Assembly (NCBI GenBank): GCA_904063045.1
Contig: CAJFCJ010000127.1
Location: forward strand, 1-32,649
Source: Dimorphilus gyrociliatus
Lineage: Eukaryota; Annelida; Polychaeta; Dinophilidae
Length of the DNA stretch: 32,649 bases
Direction of reading: 5' to 3'
Notes under the pieces: generated by a model
Database searches by the model: none
What the model was told of the DNA's origin: nothing
Seen by the model: only the letters and a program-made list of their open reading frames with translations
In this document: piece after piece, positions 10,861-22,136 of the stretch
How the letters are laid out: every line of letters starts with the position of its first letter
How positions within the stretch are numbered: the first letter of the stretch is position 1
Made by a program: the position numbers and the translations under genes

Positions 10861-10917
10861 CGTGTAATTTATGTATCTCCTTCATTTGATATAAAAGTAG
10901 TGCGCAAAAATTTTGAT

Positions 10918-10939
10918 ACACCGTAAATTTTGATAGGCC
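10918..10939. repeat. terminal repeat of Tc1/mariner family, copy 1
   Basis: The 22-base word beginning ACACCGTAAATTTTGATAGG is identical at 23301-23322. At both places it lies about 200 to 230 bases outside the 3' end of a decayed Tc1/mariner transposase reading on the minus strand, which is where a terminal inverted repeat should be. Confidence 0.7.
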
Positions 10940-11430
10940 GAATATTAAAAACCTTTTTCACCTTTGTGAAAAAAAGATTTCTTTTTTTATTTTTTCTGTC
11001 TATATATACCAATATCTTCTAAATAGGATTTACATAAATTTTTATATAACTTTTTTGGTTTGATACTATGTATTGTTTTATTGATTTTTTTCTTATTTGG
11101 CCGGGCTGCATAATAATTGGTACAGGGGTTTAATGTTCATATTTTTTCTATTTTTAATGTAACCTCTCTCGTTTTCGAAACACTTGCCCCATTCCCCTGC
11201 ATAAATTTGGTCCATGTTCTGAAGTTATCAGGGCCACTCAGTGAGAATCTAGCCTCGTTGGTGAAAATTACTTTAGACCAGTCTAGATTATCACTGATCA
11301 TCTTAAGGCAATACGTTTTTCCACCTGCTAGCTGAAACTTCACAAAGTGTTGTATTTTAAATAAATTCTTTAAATTGTCTTTGAATATTACTTCAGTAAC
11401 TTCCTGTAATGCACGAAATTAAATAATTAC
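10940..11430 (-). pseudogene. Tc1/mariner transposase relic, copy 1 (central part)
   Basis: The minus-strand frame from about 11400 to 11137 contains DNLDWSKVIFTNEARFSLSG and then PDNFRTWTKFMQG. This is the strand around the second catalytic aspartate of Tc1-type transposases; the usual VIFSDE is VIFTNE here, so the catalytic Asp is replaced by Asn. The helix-turn-helix part is not recognisable upstream, the C-terminal third is gone, and the frame breaks at 11137. A TTATTTGGCC word at about 11092-11101 recurs at the same relative place in copy 2. The element is dead. Confidence 0.65.
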
Positions 11431-11946
11431 TCTCTGCTTTATACCACCAGTCATATCTTGCCACTTAATGACTTTTTATTTAAAGATTTATATGTCGGAG
11501 AAAGGTTTTTATAACAGTAAATTTTTCATTAATGATAATAATATAGATTTACAGTGCACGATTTTAAACTTGCAGCAAAACGATTAAAATTTTAAGAGTA
11601 TCCCTAATATATTGGTGTATATATAAATATACTATATATAGTATATCATTTGTTAATATTTAGATAGAACAGATTAAAAAGTTGACAGTTATCAAAAATA
11701 TCTCTGAACACGACTGACTGCGATTTTTTTGTTTTAATAAACGGTGTGATTTGTAGTTCAAATGTGTCGCATGACAGTATAAGGTTAATTTAGAATAAAT
11801 TAGAAAACTAATTGGTTGGTTCAGTATTCTGTTTGAGTCATTAAGCTTTAATCTAAGACTTTTATCAAAAGTTAAGCTTTTTAATCTTATCAGAGACAAA
11901 AAGTAATTTATCTGTATTGCTATCTCTCTGTTAACCTGTCTAAGCT
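11431..11946. other. gene-free stretch before the dehydrogenase gene
   Basis: Contains an AT palindrome at about 11617-11646 (TATATAAATATACTATATAT), a likely simple repeat. The 79-codon minus-strand frame at 11660-11899 has no domain and is taken as chance. Confidence 0.4.
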
Positions 11947-11953
11947 TATAAAA
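11947..11953 (+). promoter_or_regulatory. possible TATA box of the dehydrogenase gene
   Basis: TATAAAA lies 42 bases before the ATG at 11995, a workable distance for a short 5' untranslated region. TA-rich words are common here, so support is weak. Confidence 0.3.
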
Positions 11954-11994
11954 CTAAACTACAATTACTACATTATATTTTTTGCAACTTTAGA

Positions 11995-12956
11995 ATGAAT
12001 AGTAAAAAGTTAGCATTAATAACTGGTGCTGGTAGTGGCATTGGACGAGCCATTGCACTAAAACTGTCACAGCATAATTACAAATTGTCAATCTTGGGCA
12101 GAAAAGTAAATAAATTAGAGGAAACAGCAACGTTGTGCCAAGAAAACGGTCTTTCTGAAGATGATGTTTGTATTGAAATTAATTAAGAATATATATTTTT
12201 TATGTTCCTAATAGATTCTTATTTCACGATGCGATCTTCTAAAATCTGAAGAAGTTCAGGCTGCTTTTAATGCCACTGTAGACAAATTTAAAAGAATAAA
12301 TTTATTGATTAATAATGCTGGTTTTGGTTATGAAAAATTTTTTCACGAAACGAGCATAGAAGAGTTTGATACAATGTATAAATTACATATGAGAGCACCG
12401 ATACAACTTATGAATTTAGCATATCCGTTATTGAAAGAGACAAAGGGCAATGTTATCAACATTAGCAGCGTAGCATCAGATATATTTCCAGTTAATATAT
12501 ACTAAAGATGTTTCGACATCATTTATTTGAATTATATTTTCTAGGTATCACAGTTAGCGGCCTATTCTCTTGCCAAAGCTGGCATGAATATATTATCAAT
12601 ATTGGCAGCGCAAGGTAAAATAATATTATTTTAAAGAAAATTCCTATTTCGGATGTAACATTGGTATTTTCGCAAAAACAGATTATGGAGAAGATGGCAA
12701 GGTTAGAGTGAATGCCATTCTTCCTGGAGCTGTTAGGACCAGTATATTTTCTACCTCTAAATTTGTAAGTGAGGATGAAAATGACGCAATGTTTGACAGA
12801 GCTGAAAAGAGTATGCTACTGCAAAGAATTGCTGAAAGTAAAGAAATTGCCGAACTAGTATACTTTATTGCCAATGATGAAACAGGTGGAAACATTACAG
12901 GGTCAAAGTTAAATGTAAGTGGTGGAATGAATATAAAGCATAATAATAGCATATAG
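11995..12956 (+). CDS. classical short-chain dehydrogenase/reductase
   Basis: Four exons: 11995-12165, 12215-12490, 12545-12614 and 12682-12956. The introns are 49, 54 and 67 bases with GT-AG ends, and phases agree. The product is 263 residues, the usual size for a classical SDR. The Rossmann glycine motif TGAGSGIG is at 10-17, an Arg follows strand 2 (LGRK, typical of NADP(H) users), and RCDL is at 62-65. NNAG is at 90-93, the catalytic Ser in ISSVAS at about 142, and YSLAK gives Tyr156 and Lys160. The C-terminal part has the usual VNAILPGAVRT and GGNITGSKLNVSGG segments. It should catalyse an NADP(H)-dependent keto/hydroxy conversion in the cytosol; the substrate cannot be told. The first two exons each run into a stop inside the next intron, so single-frame calling would split this gene into pieces. 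It looks intact. Confidence 0.92.
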
Positions 12957-12973
12957 GTGTACTTATATTTTCG

Positions 12974-12983
12974 AATAAATAAA
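12974..12983 (+). terminator. poly(A) signal of the dehydrogenase gene
   Basis: Overlapping AATAAA words (12974-12979 and 12978-12983) start 18 bases after the stop codon, followed by a T-rich stretch. Confidence 0.7.
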
Positions 12984-13653
12984 TTTTATTCTCTTTTTAT
13001 ATCTGTTTTTTTGCCATATTCATGTTGTGATTATTTTACGATTTAGTAACTGAATTGTCTTCACCCTCGCATCATATCGTTATTTAACATATATGTTTTA
13101 CGGTGACTATTAAAATAAAGTCTATCCTGCTTTATTCAAAAACGACGATATAAAAATTTACTACAACTTTTTTCTTTTAGATATGTTAGAAATATGACAA
13201 GCAAATCTTGATTTTATTCATAAATGAACATAAAATTTTTTACAGTATCATAACGGTTCTTTTTAATTTGGCTATTTTTGGTCCAATTTTTATTTATACT
13301 CAAACTTAATATTTTACAATTTTTTCTCTATAGGTAGATTTTTTTTTACTATTGTAAAGTCAACTTCTATGTACACTGATAATTATTATGTATCAAAATT
13401 TCAAAAATTTTCGTAATTATCTTCCTTTTTTCTAAGAAAAATGATTCTAAATATAGCTATTAAATGAAATACCTTGTTTGCTAATTTAAAAAAAAACGCT
13501 ATTATAGATTACCATTACTCCACTATTAATTTTGAAAACTCTTGTTGATTTTGGGATATAAGTACATAAATATTAATTAATAACAAAAATTTAGCCTCAG
13601 TTTATTGTAAGGCACAAAAAATATATATAAACTGGTCTACTTACGTTTTTGAA
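12984..13653. other. gene-free stretch
   Basis: A+T-rich spacer with T-runs and no recognisable coding region. Upstream exons of the LRR relic could hide in its last 100 bases, but none could be joined in frame. Confidence 0.4.
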
Positions 13654-14810
13654 ATGATAATTGGATTTAGATTGATTTGCAATGGGCTGAAATTCTCTTC
13701 TAGCGCTCTAAAAGATGTGAGTATAAAAAGTTGTAAGATAAGAGATCAAACAGAGTATTTAGCAGAAATGTTTAAGCAATGCTCTGTAGGGGAAACTGTT
13801 AATTTATCTTCTAATGAAGAATTTGGAGACGGGATTAAAAAGATATTAGAAGAACTAGAATTCTCAACCACATTGAAAAGAATTATTGTGAACAATTCCA
13901 TTTTCAATGATAAACAAGCAAATTATCTAGGAGAATTATTGAAAGATTGTTTTTCATTACAAAATGTCAGGCTATGCAAAAAAAATGGGAAGTGGATTAA
14001 AAAGACTTGTAAAGGACTCAATGCCTCTTCAAGAATATTGAACGATATTGATGTAAGACTATGTGATTTTAATGCAGAAAAAGCTAAATGCTTAGACATT
14101 GGAAAATTTTTGAAAGTATCAACTTATGCTATAATATGTCAAAGGGAACAGGATTTAAATTCATATGTCAAGGTCTAAAATTATCTTTATGTTATTTAAA
14201 ATTTCTCAACATTTTTGGCTGTTCATTAAATGATGAACAAATATGGTGGTTAAGTGAATTAACTCAATATTGCTTTTCGTTAGAAACAGCATATTTTAGT
14301 AGTGAAAAAGAGTTGGACATTGGATTTCAAATGTTTTGTAAAGGTAATCCTTTAAGGCTTCTTCATTATTGAAGAAAATTACAATCGATTGATATCATTT
14401 TCTCTCATTAAAATGATCAGGGAGCAGAATGTTTTGGACAAACATTAGAATTCATCATGGAAAGTTATTGATTTAAATTTGTTCTACATTTAGAAAGTCA
14501 TTTCAAAGTGATTTGTAATGGGTTAAAATCTTCGAAGACTTTAAAAGATTTTAAATTATTGGTATGCGATTTGAATGACAAACAAGCAAACCTACTAGCG
14601 GAAATGCTTAAACATTGTTCCTCGTTAGATAGCATATATCTAATTATACGGAAGTTGTAATTTGAAAAATGGATTAAAAATGATTGGCGAATCGCTTAAA
14701 AAATCTCCTTTTTAGAAGTTTAAAACAAATCAATGTCCTTGTACTTGGCTTACCCGAAGAGCAAATAATTAGTTTAAAATCAAGTTTCCACAATTGCCAT
14801 TTAGGATAAT
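13654..14810 (+). pseudogene. decayed leucine-rich-repeat array (ribonuclease-inhibitor type)
   Basis: About six tandem units of 55 to 57 residues are visible, each made of two LRRs. The pattern is ICNGLKxSxxLKxxxxxxCxLNDxQAxxLAEMLKxCxSLxxVxL. Clear units start near 13660, 13830, 13990, 14140, 14325 and 14510. The first three are in one frame (13654 to about 14110), then a frameshift near 14105-14115 moves the rest into another frame. That frame is broken by in-frame stops at 14370-14372, 14409-14411, 14469-14471 and 14658-14660, although the repeat pattern continues across them. No N-terminal domain is seen (for instance a NACHT domain, as in NLR proteins with this LRR type). It is best read as the LRR tail of a dead gene. 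A rapidly evolving gene with unseen introns is less likely. Confidence 0.7.
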
Positions 14811-14819
14811 TAGAATTTG

Positions 14820-17800
14820 ATTTTTAAAATTATCAATTTAATGAATTTTTCGAATATTTAATATGATGAAAACTACCCAGTTCTGAATTTATTTATCTAT
14901 AATACATTTAATAAAAAAGATGTAAATGAAAAGATAATGTGCTCAAGGTCCTAATTCGTACTTTCGTACTTTAATGTGAAATATAAAATACTTTAATGTA
15001 AAATACAAGAATACTTTTTTTATGCACGAACAAATAACTGTTGGCAACTTCGTACCCGCTGGTTTTATAATATTCCATTCTTCAACAAAGGATCGATGTA
15101 CTGAGTCCGAGATCCAAATAATAGACATTTGTAAACATCTGTTTGTGGATATATTAAAAAAATTATTAACATTTGTTTCTTTTTAAATTATCAAATTACA
15201 CATATTTTAAACTTTAAAAAAGCCTAACTAGACTAATTATAAACATTTAGGAGAGCTAAATGCTTTTTGTATGCTCAGCATCCAAGAAATTCCCTGGCTA
15301 CTTACAAGTTGTAGACAACTGATATGAAGCAGCTAAATATCCACTGGAAGACGAATTTTCCAAAATATTTCAGGTTCGCAAATTAATCTTAAATTGGTCG
15401 ATTACTAAACTATTTATGAAAAAATTAGGATTTTTCGGGCATATTTCTCCAAAAATTGCATGTAAAATCAAAAGCATGTAAGTCATTGATTTAGGTTTGA
15501 AAAAATCTTAAAAATTTATTGTTGGCTGGTTTATGCAATCTCTCTTTTAACTTCTTCTATTTATCTACATGTATAAAAGCTTTTAATGGAAACACTATTA
15601 TTTTTCATATATTATTTATATATTTCTTATTCTGCATTCATGTTATAAGAACTGAAGAATGTGTAATCAAATTAAATCAGTGAATATTGGTTACGAAAGT
15701 GTTGAAGAAGAATCAAAGAGGCTTTTGGGAAAATACTATATCTTCTATGAAACGACATTTTTATCAACAAGATATGCCAATATTTTTTCTATTTTTTGGT
15801 AAGGGATCTTCTATCAGCTATTATTAAAAAAAGGTGAAAATTTAAATTTGTCTCCTCTTACAGACTTCTTTAGTACAATGGTCAATAGGGATAAGTATAC
15901 GATGTATAGGAGAAAAAGCAATGACCTTTTCTATGTATCAACAACAAATAATATAAAGAACATAATTATATAACAAAAATATATTTTTTATCAAAACACT
16001 TCCTTTTCAATACTTAAATGAAGCTAACATTATTATATTTAATAAATAGGCCAAGGCCGAAAATAAAAGTATAATAGTCAAAAAGAAAAAAAAAATAATC
16101 TTTTTTTACATTAAGTCAAAAACCTTTTTGTACTACGATAAAATCGTTTCTTGAGTATATCGAAAAATAGAGAGGATGTAAATATCTGTTTAACAAATGG
16201 AGAAAGAAAATAGAAGAAAAAAAAATTATCAATCCAATGGTTTAATTTATATATTTTAAAATTCTGTCCATGTTAAAGGAATACCTTTTTTTTTGATAGT
16301 AGAAATCTCTGCCAGTTATCATCACTATCTCACAAAAAGGAATTTTATTTTTGAACAATCCGAACTTCTCACGACTAGGTACCAAGCTTTTTTATCAAGG
16401 TGACATGATCGTTTTTTGTCAAATATTTTTACGAATTGCAAACTGCCATTTTTTTGTTTTAGAAGAAAAAATGATCAATGACAACTACATGTCATTTAAA
16501 ATAATCAAGAATGAATAAACGTATACTATATATTTAACAGAAGAAATAATAAAGAAAAATAATACTGGAAATTTGATTTTATCAATTGACTATGACCATT
16601 ATCCTGTAAAAATATTAAAGAGATTATCTCATATTCTAGGTTAGGATTCTCTTCATTCTCTGGTCCGCCCTTCCAACTCAATGGCAATAAACACGAATAC
16701 TTCAGTTGTACCCTAAAAATTACTATTTTCTGTAATTGTTTCATTGTTTTTTTCATTCATCAAAATTTGTTTGCCATTCGTGTTGTGCTCAAATGGAAAA
16801 AAAGGAAAAAAATATTCTTTTTCGAATAATTCGAAAGTTATCTCTAAAAAAGATAAAGCTACAATATCTAAATATACAAAATAATTTATACGTTATAAAA
16901 TGTTTATATCTCGATTTGCATGGATTGTTCAATTTTCTGTAAAAAACTATCGTAGATATTATTAAAGATTTTGTAATACGGGTCGGGAAACTCGATATGC
17001 TTGAAAATTAATGATACTTTTCAAAATCAAACAAGTCTTCTTTGACTCAAAAACTTTCGGTTTTTTTCTATCTGTTTTCCGAAGTAGAAAAAAAAAGATA
17101 ATTTTTTGACCATTTCATTTGCCGAAAATTTGAGATTTTGAGAACAGAATTAGGTTTTTGTTATCATGTAAATAGTCCAAAAAATGTAATTTATTTTTTC
17201 TCTTTACATTTTTTTTACTCTAGATTATCGCTTCTTGGATCAGTGTTCTAAGAGTATATATCGAAATTTGGCAACAGAGTTGAATTAGTGGTATTTTTCA
17301 AAAATTATCAATAGCATTTGGTATAATTTTCGATATTGGAAATATTGTAAAATTAAAAAAATATGTCACAACTTTCGATTTAATTACGGAACAATAATCA
17401 AACATGAGTTGAATATAGTTACAAACTATTATCATAAAAAATTACCAGGAAGATCTTTTTTCGGAACATTAAAGTCTAAAAAGAATGCTTAGAATTTACA
17501 TGATTGTTCTGTTAAAAAATGTCAAACATTTTTCATCATCAAAAACTTATAACTGATACATCTTATTAATTTTTACCTGTTTTCAAAAAAACAGAAAAGC
17601 AACATAATGCCTACCGTTTTTTTAGAATATACAATTGAATCAAAAGTTAAAAATTCGACCGACTGTATAAATATTTTTAGTGTAATTCGATAGCAAATTC
17701 AGGAAAATAAAATAATTTTCACTTTCTGAATGAATTTGAAAGATTTTTTAATTGAATTAATTAGTTGTTTTTCCTAATCAAATTTCATAATCTAATTAAT

Positions 17801-20800
17801 GCTTAGTTATCAATCTAAACTTTCTCGGTTCCAATAATTGAATTTTCATAAAATATACTTCAATTTTGATAAGCATATTTGTATATACTGATTATTTATG
17901 ATGTTTGCTATTTTCTTTAGAATAATGTCACAATTTATCATATTTATGAAAAATTTCTGTTTTTAAAATCAGATTTTCGCACTTTAAATAGTCTTTTTGT
18001 TTATCAGTTTTGACATTGTTGAACCACAACTCTCATAAGGCTTTTTTCAGCTGATAGCCCTTTGGAATAGAAAGTATGTGCAAAAATATATTTCGTTAAT
18101 ATACAATAGTAATTGTTTATATAGTAAAAGTCTGTAAAATTATTCCAAATACGAAAAAGGCAAACTTGTTCTAGTACGATTCTAATGTTTTTCTGATGAG
18201 GCTCGGATTTTTCTATATATTTCTCATTGGATGTTAATATTTTTTGATAAATAATATCTATAAAATTGTGCTTGGCTACAAAAATTTATAACTTTAAGTA
18301 CAGATTTTAAAAACTAATTTTCAGGGATTCAACATTTTCAATTCTTAAACAATCTTCCAATTATTTATTTGGGCCTGTTTCATATTCAAACACTAAATAA
18401 ATTTGATTTACCCATCTTTATCAATGAACTCGAATTAGTTGATTGTTTGGTAAATGAAGCTATTTCTATTCATTTTGGAAACTCTTTTGTTGCACTGCAA
18501 ATATTTAACATCGTTTAAAGTAAAGAGTTCTAATAATTTTTGAGAGAAATAAACACATCAATATCATGTATTGAAAGGTTGTGATCATTGAATTTCAATC
18601 AATGCTTCAAAGATTTTGTTAACTACAAATATCTTATGTTTAAGATGTATCTATTGATTGGAAGTTGAAGATGCATAATCAATAGAATTAAATGAAAGAT
18701 CTTTCTTATTCCGTAAAATAGAGCTTTGCTAGTTTGCATTTTGATAGCACTGATGAATTTAAAGAATCGTACCAGCTATTCAAAACGGAAACCAAGTAAA
18801 CCTATTTGTAAACGCAAGAAGAGCAGCTCCTTTCGGTTTCCTCTTCTTCCTATTAGAAGACATGACTTCAGTATATTGAACAATAATATATCCAATATAG
18901 AAATATAGAATATCAGTAAAAATAGTGATTACGAGTAAGAAAGAGTTGAAATCTTTTTCAAAAAAAAATAGATCTATCAACTACTCTTATTGTTTCTAAA
19001 TATTAAAGAAATTTCTTCATTCTATTGTCGTCTTCATGATATCATTATACGAACTAATTATGGTATAATTGATCATTTGAGTATAAAAATTGCCTGTAAA
19101 ATCAATTAATGAACAATCTAAAACTATAAAACACTTGAACAATAAAAGGATTCTTTGAGAATTTGGCTTGTTACCATTCCTCAATTGTCCTATAATTTAA
19201 AATCCATATAGTTAGTATTTTAACTTAGTTTCCTTGGTTCATGGGGAACATTTGCCCTAAATCATTAATTTAATAACATAATAATGTCATAACGATTAAG
19301 TAGGAACAATTAGGAAATTTTTACTCTTCTTTTTCACCAAGCAAAAACGTGAGTATGAGAAAATCGTATTAGAGAGAAACCTTCATGATTTTAATCTTTT
19401 ATTCCTCCAATTGACCTGTAACTTTGAAACAATTCATTTATATTCATAAGTAGAAAAATTCCAAAAATTATTCATCTCCATCAATATCGAGATCAATTGT
19501 TTTTAATATAAACTGGTAGAAAATAAGCCACGAAAAATAGAAAGTACTATTTTGAGTGTGTTTGTGCGTATGTCTGATTTTTTTGTTCCTTTTAAATGAA
19601 GTATTAGATGGCGCAAGCCATGAAAATAATAATGATACAAATATTTATAAGGTAGAAAACTGTATAGTTGAATGATGGTTATAGGAAAAATACAGCTCAA
19701 GTGTTAAATATTTTTTTGAATGGAATTTGACGAGAAAGTAGTATTGAACACTATACATATTGTTTAAATCGGAATTTCCAGATGTGGATAAATTATTGAA
19801 ATTAGTAGAATAAAATAAAGAAAATGTTTACGAGTTATAAAAATTACAGTTGCATTTATGTATCCAATAAGCACATGTACTCCTGCTGAAAAAAGTAATG
19901 GAATGGAGCTGACTGAGTCACTAACTCAATATATTTTATTAAAACGTATATGATAGATTAATGAATTTAATAAAAAAGCTAGACTTGAATGATGTTCATA
20001 TCATCAATAGTTAAACTGTTTGTCAAAGTATTTTTTAAACTTTTTTTTTGAAATCGTCATAGTTTACTGATGAAATTTCTTGAATGCAAAGAGCTCGTTC
20101 TTCGTTTGGAAAATTTCCAGAAAATATGGATATTTAATTTAATTTCCTCTGAAGATAATTACAACCATACAAAATGATTCCGTCAGTAAGCAAAACGACT
20201 TTTTTCAAATAAGCAAATTTCTGTTATATTGTACAATGAATTGAGGTTAATGGCCAAGAACTATGTAAAGAAGATTCTAAGCGAATAAATGTCCATCTTC
20301 ATCGGGTGAATAGTTTTGAATAATTTACATACGACGGTTTACTAAAATTTGTTTTCTGTTTAAAATGGTTAATTCCATTTACCATGCGCTCATTCAATCC
20401 AAGATTCTATTTCTGAGCAATTTTTCAATAGTTCGGCTATAGACTTGGATTATTTCTTATCTAGAGCACAAAAGTAAAAATTCACACCCTCCAAAGTCAT
20501 TGATGATTGTAGAAGTCCTTGACAAATGTTAGTGATTCCATTTTCATTTCCAAGAAAAATTAACTTTCTCAATTCTTGAGCATTTTTTGAACAGTAGACC
20601 TAATTTATTACATTTTTCTTCATTTAAAGAACAAGTGTTCAAGTCAACATTCCTTAAACTACTTGACGAATTTAAAGACTTTTAAAGGTAATATATCTCA
20701 ATGTATTAGACGAATGTAATAGTCCTATATATATTTTTTCTGTTGTAACATTCAAGTTTGAATTAGTTGATCTAAATGATTTTATCGGTGTTTTAGTATT

Positions 20801-21022
20801 AATACTCTGTTGCTAGTAGGATAGATATTTTAGCGGCCATTTTGAAACGTCTGGTATTTTTCGACTGGTTCGCATTCTGTTTAATGAAAAGTGTCCGAAA
20901 AATTGTTTAAATGTATTTGACAAAAAGAAACAGTAAAAAATATGTAAAACATAGATAAAAGAAAATAAGGTTGAGTATTTACTACTAAAACAATAATGAT
21001 TCTTATTAAAGGTTTGGATTAG
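14820..21022. other. long gene-free region, about 6 kb
   Basis: No recognisable gene over about 6 kb of very A+T-rich DNA with many poly-A/T runs. Three weak items are noted. The first is a minus-strand frame at 14943-15128 (SDSVHRSFVEEWNIIKPAG...), of unknown nature. The second is a short plus-strand frame with ATG at 15659 (MCNQIKSVNIGYES..., 47 codons) that ends exactly at a good GTAAGG donor (15799), with a good CAG acceptor at about 15863 followed by an open segment to about 15973. The two exon phases do not match, so I did not call a gene. The third is scattered frames of 60-76 codons at 16526-16756, 16736-16942, 18726-18980 and 19503-19700, which look like chance. Confidence 0.4.
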
Positions 21023-21028
21023 TTTAAT
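21023..21028 (-). terminator. possible poly(A) signal of the oxidoreductase gene
   Basis: ATTAAA on the minus strand (TTTAAT on plus), 57 bases past the stop codon of the gene ending at 21085. ATTAAA is the common variant of AATAAA. Confidence 0.4.
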
Positions 21029-21084
21029 CTAGCTAATCTGAGATTCAAACAGGGAATAATTTCACGAATTGAAGAATAAAGTTC

Positions 21085-22080
21085 TTATTCATCATGATTT
21101 ACTCTTATAGCTACATTTCCCTTTTTGTGTCCGCTTTCAACGTAAATATGTGCATCAGCCATTTGTTCCAAATTATAAGTTCGATCTATAATTGGAGTGA
21201 CTTTTCCAGACTCTGCTAACTCCTTTATTGTATTTAATTGCTGAGTTGTTGCACTACCAACTGTACAAATGATTTTTTGACTTCCAACGATAGACTGCCA
21301 GAACATCTGCAAAATTTGTTTCAATCCAAATACAGCCATCAGGTAACAAGCTCTAGAATTCAATGAATTTTTACAGGCCGAAAATGATGTTTTACCAACC
21401 GTATCAAAGATAATATCGTATTTTTCCCCATTGGCCGTAAAATCTTCTGTAGTGTAGTCAATCACGTGATCAGCTCCAACAGACTTAATCAATTCAAAAT
21501 TATTTGAACTACAGACTCCAGTAATAATTGCTCCGTAATGTTTAGCCATTTGAACAGTGGCTATTCCAACACTTCCTGATGCTCCATAGACAAGAATCTT
21601 TTGTTCTTTTTCAATCATAGCTTTCTCTAGGAAATGAATTGCCGTGTCCGTTCCAAAGAGAATTGCAACAGATTCATCATAGGAGAGATTTGTTGGTTTT
21701 TTAGCAATACAGCCCTTTTCAGGTAAGCAAATAAATTGAGCATATGCTCCAAGAGCAAATTCGGCCGATCCGTAGACTTGATCTCCCGCTTGAAATAATT
21801 TCACTTTTCTTCCAGCCGTTTCAATTTCACCAGCGAAAAATAGTCCCCACACAGGATTTCTCGGTCTTCTTAAACCAAACATAAGTCTAGTTGGTAGCCA
21901 GAAAGAAGTTGGAATATCTCTAAAACCCCGAAGTTTACAATCCCCTGACGTAGCCATAGTAGAATGTATTTTAATTAAAATTTCATTATCTTTTGGTATT
22001 GGTTTTCGGATGTTTTTCAATTCAAATACATCTTTAGGTTCTCCGTAACCGTTGCAAGTCATACCTTTCATAGTTGCCAT
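21085..22080 (-). CDS. NAD(P)H:quinone oxidoreductase-like protein (medium-chain dehydrogenase family)
   Basis: A single uninterrupted exon of 331 residues from MATMKG. The frame is open for 44 more codons upstream (to 22215), but that part is hydrophobic and non-conserved and contains a TATA-like word at 22125-22136. The start at 22080 also gives the normal family N-terminus (KGMTCNGYGEPKDVFEL). The N-terminal GroES-like fold has VLIK-type IxIHST, SGDCKLRG and GLFFAGEIETAG (to about 120). The Rossmann part has YGASGSVGIATVQMAK with the NADPH glycine motif at 166-172, then SVGADHVIDYT at 200-210. The zinc ligands of true alcohol dehydrogenases are absent, placing it with zeta-crystallin-like reductases that move hydride from NADPH to quinones or enones in the cytosol. 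The FWLPTRLMFGLRRPRNPVWG and SGHKKGNVAIRV segments recall a group common in bacteria. It appears intact. Confidence 0.92.
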   Translation of the reverse strand: MATMKGMTCNGYGEPKDVFELKNIRKPIPKDNEILIKIHSTMATSGDCKLRGFRDIPTSFWLPTRLMFGLRRPRNPVWGLFFAGEIETAGRKVKLFQAGDQVYGSAEFALGAYAQFICLPEKGCIAKKPTNLSYDESVAILFGTDTAIHFLEKAMIEKEQKILVYGASGSVGIATVQMAKHYGAIITGVCSSNNFELIKSVGADHVIDYTTEDFTANGEKYDIIFDTVGKTSFSACKNSLNSRACYLMAVFGLKQILQMFWQSIVGSQKIICTVGSATTQQLNTIKELAESGKVTPIIDRTYNLEQMADAHIYVESGHKKGNVAIRVNHDE

Positions 22081-22124
22081 TGTAATCTCTTCCAGAATAT
22101 GGTAAAATAAAAAAAGTACATGGC

Positions 22125-22136
22125 TTTTATATAAAA
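22125..22136 (-). promoter_or_regulatory. TATA-like element of the oxidoreductase gene
   Basis: The self-complementary TTTTATATAAAA lies 45-56 bases before the ATG at 22080. That supports a transcript starting just before this ATG and argues against the longer reading frame. Confidence 0.4.

Noticed and set aside
13090-13110. TTTTACGGTGAC, resembling the reverse of the Tc1/mariner 22-base end
   Set aside because: Only about nine bases match, and pairing it with 10918 would enclose the intact dehydrogenase gene; taken as coincidence.
14943-15128. 61-codon minus-strand frame with SDSVHRSFVEEWN
   Set aside because: No recognisable family, no splice partners, isolated in A+T-rich DNA.
15659-15973. 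Two-exon candidate with good GTAAGG donor and CAG acceptor
   Set aside because: Joining them gives phase 2 into a TGA stop; the open frame of the second part needs phase 1.
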